A stretch of 64,000 nucleotides of DNA from Nitrospira sp. (GTDB lineage: Bacteria; Nitrospirota; Nitrospiria; Nitrospirales; Nitrospiraceae), in assembly GCA_009594995.1 (NCBI GenBank), contig VOPR01000015.1, positions 62,001 to 126,000 of the forward strand, written 5' to 3'. How positions within the stretch are numbered: position 1 is the stretch's first letter; the number at the start of each line of letters is the position of its first letter. The notes beneath the pieces are model-generated. The model was given only the letters and a program-made list of their open reading frames with translations. It was not told where the DNA came from and did not search any database. The position numbers and the translations under genes were made by a program. Shown piece by piece: positions 26,458 through 36,462 of the stretch.

Positions 26458-27714
26458 TTAGGCGCTTTTTACGTCCTTATCTTGCTCGAAGATCCGAATC
26501 GGAGCATGTTTCCCATTAATGGAGTCTTCGGTGATTACGACTTCCTTGATCTGCTTCTGAGAGGGAGCATCATACATGACATCGAGCATAGCTTCCTCGA
26601 GAATCGCACGTAACCCGCGCGCGCCGGTTTTTTGGGTAAAGGCCTTCCTCGCCACGGCACTTAAGGCGCCTTCCGTAAATCGCAGCTTCACTTTCTCAAA
26701 GGAGAGCAGTTTTTCGTACTGCTTGGTAAGCGCGTTTCTAGGCTCTGTCAGGATACGAATGAGCGCCTCCTCGTCGAGTTCGTCAAGGGTGGCGACGACT
26801 GGCAATCGGCCGATAAACTCAGGGATCAACCCATATTTCAAAAGGTCTTCCGGCTGGACATGCGGCAAAAGTTCGCCTAAGCGAATGTCATTGCGGCCAC
26901 GGACCTCTGCTCCGAACCCCATAGATTTTCGGTTTAAACGTTGTTCGATGATGTGTTCGAGACCGACGAACGCACCGCCACAGATGAACAGGATGTTGGA
27001 GGTGTTCACCTGAATGAATTCTTGATGCGGATGCTTACGGCCGCCTTGGGGAGGAACGTTTGCGACGGTTCCCTCAATGAGCTTGAGAAGAGCCTGTTGA
27101 ACTCCCTCACCGGAGACGTCTCGCGTGATCGATGGGCTGTCGCTTTTTCTACTGATCTTGTCGATTTCATCGATGTACACAATCCCGCGTTCGGCACGCT
27201 CGACATCGTAGTCAGCGGCCTGGAGCAACTTCAGGATAATGTTTTCTACATCTTCTCCGACATAACCCGCTTCTGTGAGTGTCGTCGCATCGGCAAGCGT
27301 GAAGGGAACGTCCAGGTATTTCGCCAGCGTTTGAGCCAGAAGGGTCTTCCCGGTGCCGGTCGGGCCGATGACCAGAATGTTGCCCTTTTGGAGTTCGACG
27401 TCGTCGACGTCTTTGTCCTTGGCTGAAATGCGTTTGTAATGATTGTGCACGGCGACAGAGAGAATACGCTTGGCGCGATCCTGGCCGACCACATACTGAT
27501 CGAGATGGTGCTTAATCTCGGCGGGCTTCTTCAGCTTCGAGGATATTTCCTCTTTGGCTTCTTCCCAGTCCTCCGCAATGATGTCGTTGCAGAGGTTGAC
27601 GCACTCGTCGCAGATGTAGACGGTCGGCCCGGCGATGAGTTTGCGAACTTCATCTCGGCTTTTCCCGCAAAAAGAGCACCGAAGGTGCCGATCAATTTTT
27701 TCCTGTTTAGCCAT
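26458..27714 (-). CDS. clpX: ATP-dependent Clp protease ATP-binding subunit ClpX
   Basis: ClpX is a hexameric AAA+ unfoldase that feeds proteins to ClpP. The 418-residue protein has the N-terminal zinc domain (CSFCGKS and CDECVNLC), Walker A GPTGTGKT, Walker [10 protein letters not shown], and the ClpP-docking loop (the IGF-like residues, here KSMGFGAEV). Length is typical. It is third in the tig-clpP-clpX operon, 26 bases after clpP, and is followed by a terminator. Confidence 0.98.
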   Translation of the reverse strand: MAKQEKIDRHLRCSFCGKSRDEVRKLIAGPTVYICDECVNLCNDIIAEDWEEAKEEISSKLKKPAEIKHHLDQYVVGQDRAKRILSVAVHNHYKRISAKDKDVDDVELQKGNILVIGPTGTGKTLLAQTLAKYLDVPFTLADATTLTEAGYVGEDVENIILKLLQAADYDVERAERGIVYIDEIDKISRKSDSPSITRDVSGEGVQQALLKLIEGTVANVPPQGGRKHPHQEFIQVNTSNILFICGGAFVGLEHIIEQRLNRKSMGFGAEVRGRNDIRLGELLPHVQPEDLLKYGLIPEFIGRLPVVATLDELDEEALIRILTEPRNALTKQYEKLLSFEKVKLRFTEGALSAVARKAFTQKTGARGLRAILEEAMLDVMYDAPSQKQIKEVVITEDSINGKHAPIRIFEQDKDVKSA

Positions 27715-27740
27715 GCTGCCTCCTGTACACCAAAGGTCAA

Positions 27741-28376
27741 CTAGCTTTTCCCGCCGTCCTTCACCGAGTCGGTCGACCCAACAGGCTTGAGACTCTTCAG
27801 GGGGCGTGTGATGACTTCATCGATCAGGCCATAGCGTTTGGCTTCCTCGCTTGACATGAAGTAATCCCGTTCAGTGTCCTGGGAAATCTTGTCGAGAGGC
27901 TGCCCCGTGTGTTTGGCCATGATTTCATTCAAGCGTTCACGGATTTTCAGAATCTCCCGGGCGTGAATATCGATCTCGGTCGCCTGCCCCTGAAATCCTC
28001 CCATCGGTTGATGGATCATGACGCGGGCATTCGGCAACGCATAGCGTTTGCCCTTGGTCCCGGCTGTCAAGAGAAAGGCTCCCATGCTAGCTGCCTGCCC
28101 CAGGCAGATCGTGTTGATAGACGGCTTGACGTACTGCATGGTGTCGTAAATGCCGAGCCCCGCCGTCACGCTTCCACCGGGGGAGTTGATGTAGAGATTG
28201 ATATCCTTCTCAGGGTCTTCAGCTTCGAGGAATAGTAGCTGGGCGATAATCAGGTTCGCAAAGACGTCATCAATGGGTGCACCGAGAAAAATGATGCGGT
28301 CTTTGAGAAGGCGTGAATAGATGTCATAGGCACGTTCGCCGCGGTTTGTTTGCTCGACAACAATCGGAACTAACAT
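27741..28376 (-). CDS. clpP: ATP-dependent Clp protease proteolytic subunit ClpP
   Basis: ClpP is the serine-protease barrel that degrades proteins delivered by ClpX. The 211-residue protein has the catalytic serine in [11 protein letters not shown] and the catalytic histidine in [11 protein letters not shown]. The aspartate is near the C-terminal part (TERDYFMS). It lies between tig and clpX in a conserved operon order. Confidence 0.98.
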   Translation of the reverse strand: MLVPIVVEQTNRGERAYDIYSRLLKDRIIFLGAPIDDVFANLIIAQLLFLEAEDPEKDINLYINSPGGSVTAGLGIYDTMQYVKPSINTICLGQAASMGAFLLTAGTKGKRYALPNARVMIHQPMGGFQGQATEIDIHAREILKIRERLNEIMAKHTGQPLDKISQDTERDYFMSSEEAKRYGLIDEVITRPLKSLKPVGSTDSVKDGGKS

Positions 28377-28502
28377 TCGGCTGAATCCTTTCCGCTAGAG
28401 GTCTGACGGGTGGAAACTCTTCAGTTTACCATACTCATCTCGCCGGGATTGGGTGATCACCGCCCGACCTTCAGTGCCGCGAGTCCAAGGAATTCGGACT
28501 GG

Positions 28503-29828
28503 TTACCCCTGGATCATTGCGTGCTTGTAGACAAAATCCAACGCTTTGTCAGCCAAAATCCTCGATCGGAGATCATCCAACGTGTCCTGTCCCCCGGCTT
28601 GAATCATGCGGGTGACTTCTTCGACCGAGAGTTTGACTTCAGCCGCGAGTCTTGCAATCTCGTTGCTGAGATCCTCGTTCGTCACGGTGATGTTTTCTTT
28701 GGCCGCGAGTGCTTCAAGTATGAGGCCCACCTTCACTCGCCGTTCCGCCTCTGGCCGAGACTCGTCCTGGAGTTTTTTGACCTCATCGGCTGGAGCGCCG
28801 GTGGCCGAAGCGTCGTGACTGTCTCCACCCTTCCGTTGGCGAGACTGTAACTGTTGACGGACCATCGCGGAGAGCTCTCGCTCTACAAGTGCTCCAGGCA
28901 GGTCAAAATGATGGGTTTCCGCCAGTCGCTTTAAGATCGTATCCTTGTAGGAATCTTCGATATCTTTCTTCAGGGCCCGCTCCATTTCAGCGCGCAACTT
29001 CTCTCGGATTTCCTCGAGGGATTGGTAGGGGCCGCAATCCTTGGCGAATTCGTCGTCGAGGGCGGGCAGTTGTTTGCGTTTCACAGATTTGACGGTACAG
29101 CGGAAGGTCACAGTCTTGCCTGCGACTCGCGTATCGGGGTGCGTTGCCGGATAGGCCTGAGGGACGGTGATTACGTCACCATCCTTTTTGCCGACCAGGT
29201 GAGGTTCAAAATCGACCCCCAGGACGGAGGCATGAGAGCCCATTTTGTGAAGGTGTCCCGTCTTGGATGTTCCGTCCAAAGGGGTGCCCTCCAATGTGCC
29301 TTCAATATCTAAGACGGCATAGTCTCCCTCGGCCAATGCTGTTCCGGCGGGAGCTGGGTGTAATTGAGCCATTTGTTCACGAAGAACCTCGAGCGCCTTT
29401 TGGACCTGTTCGTCCGTCACCGTTCGCTGATCCTGTTTGAGAGAAATCGGATTCGGAGCCTTGTAGTCTCGAAGCTCAATCGTCGGCTTGATTTCAACCG
29501 TTGCCGTAAAGCTGAAGGGAGTGTCTTTCTTAACTTTGACCCGTTCCAGAGGCGGGATTTCGACGAGAACCGGAACGATTCCCGCCTGGCGGATAGCGCG
29601 GTCATAATAATCCGGCACCAGGCTGCGAATGACGTCTTCTTCGATCGTTTTTGCGTAGCGCTTCTCCAGCAATTGGAGCGGGGCTTTGCCGGGTCGGAAG
29701 CCGGGAATGCGAACCTGCCTATTCAATTCGGAATAGGCCTGCACAAAGCGCAGGTTCACTTCGTCTGCGGGGACTTCGATCTTGAGAGCTCGCTTCATGG
29801 GGCCGAGTTCGGTCATTTCCATTTTCAT
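28503..29828 (-). CDS. tig: Trigger factor (ribosome-associated chaperone)
   Basis: Trigger factor binds ribosomal protein L23 near the exit tunnel, folds nascent chains and has a peptidyl-prolyl isomerase domain. The 441-residue protein has the ribosome-docking signature (IPGFRPGKAPLQLL, close to the GFRxGKxP motif), a FKBP-like middle domain (about 150-240) and the helical C-terminal chaperone arms. It is the first gene of the tig-clpP-clpX operon. A tRNA-Leu gene lies about 60 bases upstream on the same strand. Confidence 0.97.
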   Translation of the reverse strand: MKMEMTELGPMKRALKIEVPADEVNLRFVQAYSELNRQVRIPGFRPGKAPLQLLEKRYAKTIEEDVIRSLVPDYYDRAIRQAGIVPVLVEIPPLERVKVKKDTPFSFTATVEIKPTIELRDYKAPNPISLKQDQRTVTDEQVQKALEVLREQMAQLHPAPAGTALAEGDYAVLDIEGTLEGTPLDGTSKTGHLHKMGSHASVLGVDFEPHLVGKKDGDVITVPQAYPATHPDTRVAGKTVTFRCTVKSVKRKQLPALDDEFAKDCGPYQSLEEIREKLRAEMERALKKDIEDSYKDTILKRLAETHHFDLPGALVERELSAMVRQQLQSRQRKGGDSHDASATGAPADEVKKLQDESRPEAERRVKVGLILEALAAKENITVTNEDLSNEIARLAAEVKLSVEEVTRMIQAGGQDTLDDLRSRILADKALDFVYKHAMIQG

Positions 29829-29891
29829 AAGTCTGTTCGCGTCCTCCGAGTCCGAATAAAGTTATGTGCGTCACGCCAGGTTGTAGAAGGG

Positions 29892-29974
29892 TGGTGCGAG
29901 AGGGGGGACTTGAACCCCCACGGTTACCCACGAGATCCTAAGTCTCGCGCGTCTGCCAGTTCCGCCACTCTCGC
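29892..29974 (-). tRNA. tRNA-Leu (anticodon UAG)
   Basis: The minus strand gives acceptor GCGAGAG paired with CTCTCGC, anticodon stem CGAGA with loop CTTAGGA (anticodon TAG), a long variable arm typical of leucine tRNAs, and a T arm with GGTTCAAGTCC. CCA is encoded at 29892-29894. Confidence 0.96.
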
Positions 29975-29996
29975 GCGACGCTGAGTACTAGGTTGC

Positions 29997-30275
29997 TCAC
30001 TGATGGTTCATAAGGAATGTGCCTGCACGTCGAAAGACACGATGAATAATGACATTTTGTACCGTCGATCGTGTCTGCCTGTCAACCCATACGCAGGTGG
30101 GGCGCGCGTGCTTGGACCCCTTTCCGAGCCAGGCATAGCACTCAAGGTAAATCGCAGGATTGAGCCACCTGTGCGGTCGTAGATTCTCACCTGTTCGTGG
30201 CGCTTTCATGGCGTCGTCTACTCTCTGAAGCAGTATAATGGGCAGGCAGGTTTCTGTTTCGCTCGTATTCTTCAT
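29997..30275 (-). CDS. Doubtful small hypothetical protein
   Basis: This is a 92-residue frame with a GAGG site 5 bases before its ATG, in an otherwise empty 330-base gap upstream of tRNA-Leu(UAG). The product is basic, shows no domain I know, and its codon choice is less GC-rich at third positions than neighbours. It could be a real short gene or chance. Without it the gap 29975-30310 holds only the presumed promoters. Confidence 0.3.
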   Translation of the reverse strand: MKNTSETETCLPIILLQRVDDAMKAPRTGENLRPHRWLNPAIYLECYAWLGKGSKHARPTCVWVDRQTRSTVQNVIIHRVFRRAGTFLMNHQ

Positions 30276-30310
30276 TCGAGCCTCATCTTGAGGAAAGGGA
30301 GGAATACCCT

Positions 30311-31396
30311 ATGACGCGCTGCTCGTTGACCGCTGCAGTTGGGGCTCTGATTCTGGTATGCAGCCTCGCTCCTTCCGCCGAAGCTTATCGGGATTACTTT
30401 AGCGAGGCACAAAAAAAAGAACTGGGAAAGATTCAGAAGGTGCTGGTGGAGACGTTGGCACTGACAGATAAAGGGCCCGGCAACGCCGACGGCATTCGTG
30501 ACGTGGTGATCCGGCGCATGGATGAGCTGGGGTATTCAGCCACAACCGATTCCACTCTCCCTCACGATGTTGTCGTCCGAGTGAAGTGTGAACAACGAAA
30601 GACATGGGAGGGGACGGCCTCTGCAGGGGGAGACAATGATTTGCTGGACGCACCCTCTCGCCTGTGGAAGGGGCCAGCTTGTCAGATCACCTATGCCTTG
30701 GGCGGCATGAAGATTAAGTGGCAGAAAGAGGTGCGGACGGAATTTGAGGATGCCGGTCAAGCCGCCCAAATAGCTCATGCTGCCGATCCGGGACCGTATG
30801 CCATGAACGCTCTCCGTGACGCGTTAGAGACATACGAGTTTCCCCTGCTCCTGACAGCGGAATGGGGCCAGCCCGATCGATTGCTGAAGTTGATGGACTC
30901 CCCGGACACCAGCCAATTCAGGAAATTGAAGATTATTTCCCTCCTGGGCGAGATGGTCGCAGACGAGGCGTTACCCCAGCTCACGGAAGCGTTGAAAGAC
31001 AAGGATCTAGCCAAACAGGCAGCCGTAGCATTGGGCAACATGGGGCAGGAAGGTATCCCCGTTCTTATCGACATTTTGAAGAATTCTAAGCAGCCGGATC
31101 TGCAAGCGGCTGCTGCAAAAGGCCTTGGCGATCTTGGCAATATCCACAGCGACTCGAGAGTCGTCCCTCCGCTTCTGGAGATGCTGGATGCGCCCGGCAT
31201 CGACATTGTGGTGCAAACGGAGATTGCCTGGGCGTTGGGGCGAGTGCCGGATCGACGGTCGGTCGAGCCGCTATTTGCTCTCGACCGAAAACTACAAAAG
31301 ATTCGGAAGGATCCTCCCGACCCTCAGATTAAGAAGCTGAAAGAGGCGGTTTTCTGGTCGATCAAACAGGTGTATACCGAAGACCAGTATAGTTAA
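30311..31396 (+). CDS. Exported HEAT-repeat protein
   Basis: The 361-residue protein has a signal peptide ending near PSAEA (residue 25). An N-terminal domain (about 30-190) has no recognised family. It is followed by HEAT-like repeats (VADEALPQLTEALKDKDLA, AAVALGNMGQEGIPVLIDIL, and later copies). It should act in the periplasm as a protein-binding scaffold. A GGGAGG site is upstream of the start. Its repeat type resembles that of the HEAT lipoprotein at 24374-25183. Confidence 0.75.
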   Translation: MTRCSLTAAVGALILVCSLAPSAEAYRDYFSEAQKKELGKIQKVLVETLALTDKGPGNADGIRDVVIRRMDELGYSATTDSTLPHDVVVRVKCEQRKTWEGTASAGGDNDLLDAPSRLWKGPACQITYALGGMKIKWQKEVRTEFEDAGQAAQIAHAADPGPYAMNALRDALETYEFPLLLTAEWGQPDRLLKLMDSPDTSQFRKLKIISLLGEMVADEALPQLTEALKDKDLAKQAAVALGNMGQEGIPVLIDILKNSKQPDLQAAAAKGLGDLGNIHSDSRVVPPLLEMLDAPGIDIVVQTEIAWALGRVPDRRSVEPLFALDRKLQKIRKDPPDPQIKKLKEAVFWSIKQVYTEDQYS

Positions 31397-31754
31397 CGCT
31401 TCGCCACTGGTTTCTTGCTGATTTCAACTGATGCCTCTGGTGGCGGGTACGGATTTGAATCGAGCAGGGAGCGTCTTGTGCCTTCGCGTCGGCTATCACT
31501 CGCAAGCGACTTCTTCACACAGCCCCCGTTTCGACCTGGCCTCTGCGACCGATCGCAATTTACGAACACGGTTTCCGGACGGCGGGTATTCGAGAGCATG
31601 TGAGCGCCTGTCCAGTAGTGAGCGGTGCGCACTTCATGCTGTGAAAACACAGGCCACTTCTGCTAAGAAAGATCTCCGATATAGCACAATATAGTACGTA
31701 TGCCATGGTAGGCGGTAAATCGAGAAGGTGACAGCCAACCAAGAGGACCAGACC
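31397..31754. other. Intergenic region without recognised gene
   Basis: These 358 bases lie between two plus-strand exported-protein genes. The minus-strand frame here has no start signal and no domain. The stretch just before 31755 should contain the promoter and ribosome-binding site (GAGG, 8 bases before the ATG) of the binding-protein gene. Confidence 0.4.
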
Positions 31755-32999
31755 ATGAGTGGTATCTCACGAAGACGATTCCTGCAATTATCAGCCATGA
31801 CCGGCGGTGCACTGCTCGTCGGTGATGTAGTGGACCGCCTATCCGCAGTGTCGCTCCAGCGATCGACAGCCTTTGCGGCAGAGCCGATCAAGATCGGAAT
31901 TCTGGATCCACTGTCGAGCCCCTATAAGACATCATCCATCCATGATGTGCATGGTGCGAATGTGGCGGTGGATCTGTTCAACAAGCGGGGCGGTGTATTG
32001 GGACGACCAATCGTCATTCTGGAGGCGGATGATGCCTCTAATCCCGAAACAGCGCTCAAGGCGGCTACGAAATTTGTGCAGGACGATCGAGTGGATGTGT
32101 TGATGGGCACGTTCAACGCCGATTGTGCACTGGTTGTGTCTGAGTATGCGAAGAAAGAGAACAAGCTGTTCATGGTCACGGGCGCACATTTTCCCGAACT
32201 GACCGGTGCCGCGTGTAACTCGCACACCTTTGTCTTTATGCCGAATGCTGCCATGTTGGCCCAGGCCGTGGTCCCACACCTGTTGAAGGCGTATGGCACA
32301 CGCTGGTACATGCTCACGACCAGTTCTCTGGATGGGAAAGCCATGGCCCAGGCGATGGTCGCGGCCGGTCAGGCTCACGGGGTGGAGTTTGTGGGCGAGA
32401 CCCTGATGCCATTTGGTTCGACGGATTTTGCCTCGGCGCTGACGGCAGCTAGGGAAAAGCATCCGACGCTGGTGGTGTTCAATCTCTATGGGTGGGATTT
32501 GGTTCACGCTCTGAAAAGCTACGCCAAGCAGGAGTTGGCGAAAGACAAGATCGGTGTCGGGGGAATGATCGCCGGCGAACAAATTGGTCGGCCTCTCGGG
32601 TATGCGAACAATGCGGGCATCTGGGGCCTCATCTGGGACCCGAAGGTCAATACGGAGGGGTCGAGACGGTTTATTCAGGGTGTCGTGGACAAGTATAGTC
32701 ATACCCCGACTTCGCGCTGCTATCTCGGGTATGCCGCGATAACCCAGATTCTTGAAGCGATCCAGCGGGCGGGCACAACCGAGGCATCGGCGCTCATCAA
32801 AGCATTGGAGGGGTACGAGTTTGACGGTCTGAAAGAAGGCCGATCCTATTTCCGCGCCTCAGACCATCAACATGTGCAAGATGTGCTGGTCGGGGAAGCC
32901 TATGGCAAGGAGCTGGGACTTGGACATTACAAGATTCTGGCGACGGTGTCAGGCGACAGTGTTGCGGGGCCTGCTCAGTCAGGTGTCTGTCAGCTATAG
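31755..32999 (+). CDS. Tat-exported ABC transporter substrate-binding protein (urea/branched-chain amino acid type)
   Basis: From the ATG at 31755 the 414-residue protein begins with a twin-arginine signal SRRRFLQLSAMTGGALL. The mature part is a Peripla_BP_6 domain like UrtA/AmiC (IKIGILDPLSSPYKTSSIHDVHG, LVVFNLYGWDLVHALK). Such proteins bind urea, short amides or branched-chain amino acids in the periplasm. No permease or ATPase genes are adjacent in this window, so it may work with a distant transporter or act as a sensor. An in-frame GTG at 31728 is a less likely start. Confidence 0.85.
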   Translation: MSGISRRRFLQLSAMTGGALLVGDVVDRLSAVSLQRSTAFAAEPIKIGILDPLSSPYKTSSIHDVHGANVAVDLFNKRGGVLGRPIVILEADDASNPETALKAATKFVQDDRVDVLMGTFNADCALVVSEYAKKENKLFMVTGAHFPELTGAACNSHTFVFMPNAAMLAQAVVPHLLKAYGTRWYMLTTSSLDGKAMAQAMVAAGQAHGVEFVGETLMPFGSTDFASALTAAREKHPTLVVFNLYGWDLVHALKSYAKQELAKDKIGVGGMIAGEQIGRPLGYANNAGIWGLIWDPKVNTEGSRRFIQGVVDKYSHTPTSRCYLGYAAITQILEAIQRAGTTEASALIKALEGYEFDGLKEGRSYFRASDHQHVQDVLVGEAYGKELGLGHYKILATVSGDSVAGPAQSGVCQL

Positions 33000-33022
33000 G
33001 CGATGCCGCGGCTTCAGCTGTC

Positions 33023-34474
33023 TTATTGCGCGGAACTCAGCGCAGCGAGACGAGCCTGTTCCGGTACCGGCTCTTTAGTCGTTGAGGCAACGGTAGGGCT
33101 CTGTACGATGACCAATTCCAGGCGACGGTTTTTCTGACGTCCTTGTTCGGTTGCATTCGAGGCGATGGGTCTCGAATCGGCTAAGCCGACCGCCTTAGTT
33201 CTCTCCGCGGACATCCCCCCTGTCACCAACGCCCGTCGGGCATTTTCAGCTCGCGCCGAGGAGAGCGCCTTATTATCGGAATAGGTTTTCTGAAGGGCTT
33301 TACTCAGGGCTTGATTGTCCGTATGGCCTGCCACCTGCACGAATTTGTCTGAAAGTGGTCCTAACACTGTGCCGATGCGTTTCAACATCGTCATGCCTTC
33401 CTGAGTCAACGCAGCCTCGCCGGAAGCAAACAACCAATTGCTGGCTAACGCAATAGTCAGGCGGCTCCCATCCTGTTTGACGGTGATCACCTTTTGCCCA
33501 CTGTTGCCCGGCAGCACCTTCAACAGCTCTTCCTTCATGGCGGCAAAGCTGGCATTGCGCGCCGTGGATTGATCGGGGCTTGATGGTGACAGGGCCCCAC
33601 TCCGGCCGGCATCCTTTTCGGCAGATGGAGAATTCTTGCTGGATGCCGCTCCCCCCTCTCGTTGAATGGTCGTTGGCTGGGCGCCTTTCTGTCTCGGCGT
33701 CAGATCGCGTGTCTTTTCATTGAGGCGCTGCTCAAGGGCAGCGATCCGGTGCCGGGCTTGGTAGATTTCCGCGATCATCGCATTATACTGAGGCACTAAC
33801 TTGTCTCGCTCCATGAGTCGCGAGCGGACCGTTTCATAGGCCTGTTCCCGGTCTTTGAGCTGCTGGTCGAGCGCGCTGATGCGTGCCTTCAGGGAGTCGA
33901 TTGTGGCGGCGGCTGTCTGCAGTTGAGCCGCGAGGCTGTCCCGTTCGGCGTTTCCAGCCCGAACCGTACGCAGATCCTGATCCTGACGAGCGAGTTGCGA
34001 TTCCAACTCGAGTATTCGACGCCGGGCGGCTTCTAGATCAGTTATCGCAGTTGAGCGGGTTTGTAGGGCGGCCAGATCTTTCTCTCGCGTGGCCAACTGT
34101 TGTTCCAAGGTTGCAATGCGTTGGCGGGCCTGCAGCAATTCGTTGGTGGCGGTTGTCAGTTGACCGCTCATCTTGTCGCGTTCCGGCGCGAGTCGTCGCA
34201 GTTCAGCCAGTTCCGCGTCTTTCGCGCTCAGTAGCTGATCGTATGATGCTGCGGCGGGCTGGTTCTGGCGATCTCCCAGCTTGCTTTCAAGATCGCGAAT
34301 GCGATCATGAAATTCGCCCAGTGTGGCCAGTAGCTGTTCCCGTTCCTGTTGAAGAGCCAGGACCTTTGCGTCTGCCGCAGCTGGTTGTGATGCGACCAGT
34401 TGAGCCCGAGGCGCGGATTCACATCCGGTGGCGAGAGAACTGAGAACCGTGAGCGCCCAAACAGCTCGTCTCAT
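33023..34474 (-). CDS. Coiled-coil lipoprotein with C-terminal OmpA domain (A)
   Basis: The 483-residue protein has a lipobox at LATGC (cysteine near residue 18). A long coiled coil covers about residues 35-270, with repeats such as RIATLEQQLATREKDLAAL. A Ser/Pro linker and an OmpA/MotB-like domain follow (about 325-455), with VAGHTDNQAL and ARAENARRALV. It should be anchored in the outer membrane and bind peptidoglycan. It is one of two adjacent genes of this architecture on the same strand, about 235 bases apart. Confidence 0.85.
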   Translation of the reverse strand: MRRAVWALTVLSSLATGCESAPRAQLVASQPAAADAKVLALQQEREQLLATLGEFHDRIRDLESKLGDRQNQPAAASYDQLLSAKDAELAELRRLAPERDKMSGQLTTATNELLQARQRIATLEQQLATREKDLAALQTRSTAITDLEAARRRILELESQLARQDQDLRTVRAGNAERDSLAAQLQTAAATIDSLKARISALDQQLKDREQAYETVRSRLMERDKLVPQYNAMIAEIYQARHRIAALEQRLNEKTRDLTPRQKGAQPTTIQREGGAASSKNSPSAEKDAGRSGALSPSSPDQSTARNASFAAMKEELLKVLPGNSGQKVITVKQDGSRLTIALASNWLFASGEAALTQEGMTMLKRIGTVLGPLSDKFVQVAGHTDNQALSKALQKTYSDNKALSSARAENARRALVTGGMSAERTKAVGLADSRPIASNATEQGRQKNRRLELVIVQSPTVASTTKEPVPEQARLAALSSAQ

Positions 34475-34644
34475 ACGATCTCTCCGTGATAACTAAGGTA
34501 GTTGGGGCGGGTTGCAGAGGGCCAACAGTCGTCTGAAAGGAGCGAGGCGGACAATGAGGAGAAGACGACTGGGACCGGCCTGCCAGATACTGAATAAACG
34601 GCGTGACCAATGCGTGCCTGATGAATCGAGTGGTACCTATGCAC

Positions 34645-34685
34645 GCCCCAAGAACACGTCAGGTACTCTAACGAGTTCTTGGGGC
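34645..34685. terminator. Hairpin downstream of the second OmpA lipoprotein gene
   Basis: GCCCCAAGAAC (34645-34655) is the exact reverse complement of 34675-34685, an 11-bp stem with a 19-base loop. It lies just past the stop of the minus-strand gene ending at 34710. No T run follows on the minus strand, so a terminator role is likely but not certain. Confidence 0.45.
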
Positions 34686-34709
34686 AGATGCAAGGCGTTG
34701 CGGACCAGT

Positions 34710-35912
34710 CTATTGGCCGACGACGATTTCGACGCGGCGATTTTTTTGCCGTCCCTCGGCAGTGTTATTGCTCGCGATCGGCCGGCTATCGGCATGTCCC
34801 TTCGCGTCAATTTTATCCGCAGACATGCCGCCCTCGGTCAGCGCTTGGCGTGCGCTTTCGGCACGTGCTTGCGATAGCTCGGCATTGGTCGGGAACTTCT
34901 TTGCGAGTCTGCCCTTGATGGCCACATTGTCCGTGTGACCAGCCACATGAATCGAGCGATCCGGATAGTTTTTGAGCACGCCGCCGATGCGATTCAACAC
35001 ATCGGATCCGCCGGGCTTGAGCGTCGCTTCCCCGGAGTCGAAGAGCAGGGTGGTGGCGAGGCCGAGGGTAAGTTGGTCCCCCAACTGTTTCATCGTCACA
35101 TTGCCTTTTGACACCTCCGCCTGAAGGAGTTTCGACAGATCGTCCTTCGCCTCGGCTAGGCTGGTCTTTTGTTGATCGAGCGCGCCCTTCAGGCCGGCCA
35201 TTTCATGGTCCCGCCGCGAGATTTCGCTTTCGAGGTCCGACGCGCGCTGTTTCGCTGCAGCCAGGTCCGCCACAAGTTTGTCCCGATCTCCGGCCGCCCC
35301 TTTTAATGCAGCGAGTTCGTGATCCTTCCCGCTGAGCTGTCGCTCCAAATCGGCAATCCGCTGTTTCGCTTGTGCGAGTTCGGACGACAGGCGATCCCGA
35401 TCACCGGCATTGCTCTTCAGCCCGGCCAGTTCCTGCTCTTTTGAGGACAGCTGGCCTTGGAGGGCCGCTAGTTGCCCAGCCAGCCGATCCTTGTCACCGG
35501 CGCTGCCTCTGAGTGCCGCCAACTCTTTGTCTTTGGCGGACAATTGACGTTCGGTATCGGACAACTGGCTCGTCAGCCGGTCCTTGTCCCCGACGGAATT
35601 CCGGAGCGCTGCCAATTCCCTGTCGCGCTGGCTGAGTTGCTGCTCGAGTTCGTTCGCTCGCGCTTTGCTCTGGTCGAGGTCGGCGGCAGAGGAGGAACGC
35701 AGGCGCGCCAATTCTGCTTCGAGGTCGGACTTCTGCCGCTCGAGGTCGGTGATCCGCAAGTCTCGCGGATCCGGTTTGGGCGGAATGGGGCGAGGCACGG
35801 CTTTCATTTCGTTCAGGGCCCGGCTGGCCGAGTCATTCGGCGATGGTGCAGTCGTACATGCCGCGAGCATCATGGCACTCAACAGCACGGGAATAAGGCG
35901 AGTGTCTTTCAT
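34710..35912 (-). CDS. Coiled-coil lipoprotein with C-terminal OmpA domain (B)
   Basis: The start at 35912 is fixed by AAGGAGG 5 bases upstream, giving 400 residues; the longer frame to 35933 is rejected. The lipobox is MLAAC. The middle (about 50-250) is a coiled coil made of four to five copies of a repeat of about 36 residues with the core ELAALKG.AGD.D.L. The OmpA domain (about 270-400) has VAGHTDNVAIKG and AEGRQKNRRVEIVVG. It should tether the outer membrane to peptidoglycan. It lies between mscL and the similar lipoprotein gene. Confidence 0.87.
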   Translation of the reverse strand: MKDTRLIPVLLSAMMLAACTTAPSPNDSASRALNEMKAVPRPIPPKPDPRDLRITDLERQKSDLEAELARLRSSSAADLDQSKARANELEQQLSQRDRELAALRNSVGDKDRLTSQLSDTERQLSAKDKELAALRGSAGDKDRLAGQLAALQGQLSSKEQELAGLKSNAGDRDRLSSELAQAKQRIADLERQLSGKDHELAALKGAAGDRDKLVADLAAAKQRASDLESEISRRDHEMAGLKGALDQQKTSLAEAKDDLSKLLQAEVSKGNVTMKQLGDQLTLGLATTLLFDSGEATLKPGGSDVLNRIGGVLKNYPDRSIHVAGHTDNVAIKGRLAKKFPTNAELSQARAESARQALTEGGMSADKIDAKGHADSRPIASNNTAEGRQKNRRVEIVVGQ

Positions 35913-35986
35913 GCGATCCTCCTTCACAATCAAGAGAGCCGCCGGAAGTGTCCAGGCGGCGCGAACGAGTCGTCGGCGCAGAGGGT

Positions 35987-36412
35987 CTAATGGCGCTGAT
36001 TTTTCAACAGGTCTCTGATTTCCGTCAGCAAAACCTCTTCCTTGGGCGGCGCCGGTGGCGGGCCGGGAGGAGTAGTTTTTTTAAATCGGTTCATCTGTTT
36101 GATCACCATGAAGATTACGAACGCAAGGATGGTGAAGTCGAGCAGGGTTTGCAAGAACACGCCATAATTAATCGTGGCGGCTCCAGCGGCCTTCGCGGCT
36201 GCGAGCGATTTACCCTTAGCATCCTCGGTGAGCGGGATGAAGAGGCTGGAAAAATCCACCTTTCCCATCAAGAGACCGATCGGGGGCATGAGAATATCGC
36301 TGACGACGGACGACACGATCTTTCCAAACGCCCCCCCGATAATCACTCCGACGGCCATGTCGAGCACGTTTCCCTTCACCGCAAATTCTTTGAATTCACT
36401 CATCATACTCAT
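35987..36412 (-). CDS. mscL: Large-conductance mechanosensitive channel MscL
   Basis: MscL opens under membrane tension and releases solutes during osmotic downshock. The 141-residue protein has the family N-terminus [29 protein letters not shown], two transmembrane helices, and a cytoplasmic C-terminal helix ([15 protein letters not shown]). AGGAGG precedes the ATG at 36412. It is one of two mechanosensitive channel genes in this 10-kb region (the other is an MscS-type gene at 43431). Confidence 0.97.
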   Translation of the reverse strand: MSMMSEFKEFAVKGNVLDMAVGVIIGGAFGKIVSSVVSDILMPPIGLLMGKVDFSSLFIPLTEDAKGKSLAAAKAAGAATINYGVFLQTLLDFTILAFVIFMVIKQMNRFKKTTPPGPPPAPPKEEVLLTEIRDLLKNQRH

Positions 36413-36462
36413 GACGCCACCTCCTTGTGTGAACCGAATTGGTGCCGAGTGTGTGTTGCCTC

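Noticed and set aside
31393..31650. 85-residue minus-strand frame ending in the gap at 31.4-31.7 kb
   Set aside because: It has no start signal and no domain, and its end overlaps the stop of the HEAT gene on the other strand. Its similarity to tRNA-antisense peptides was checked, but no tRNA folds here.
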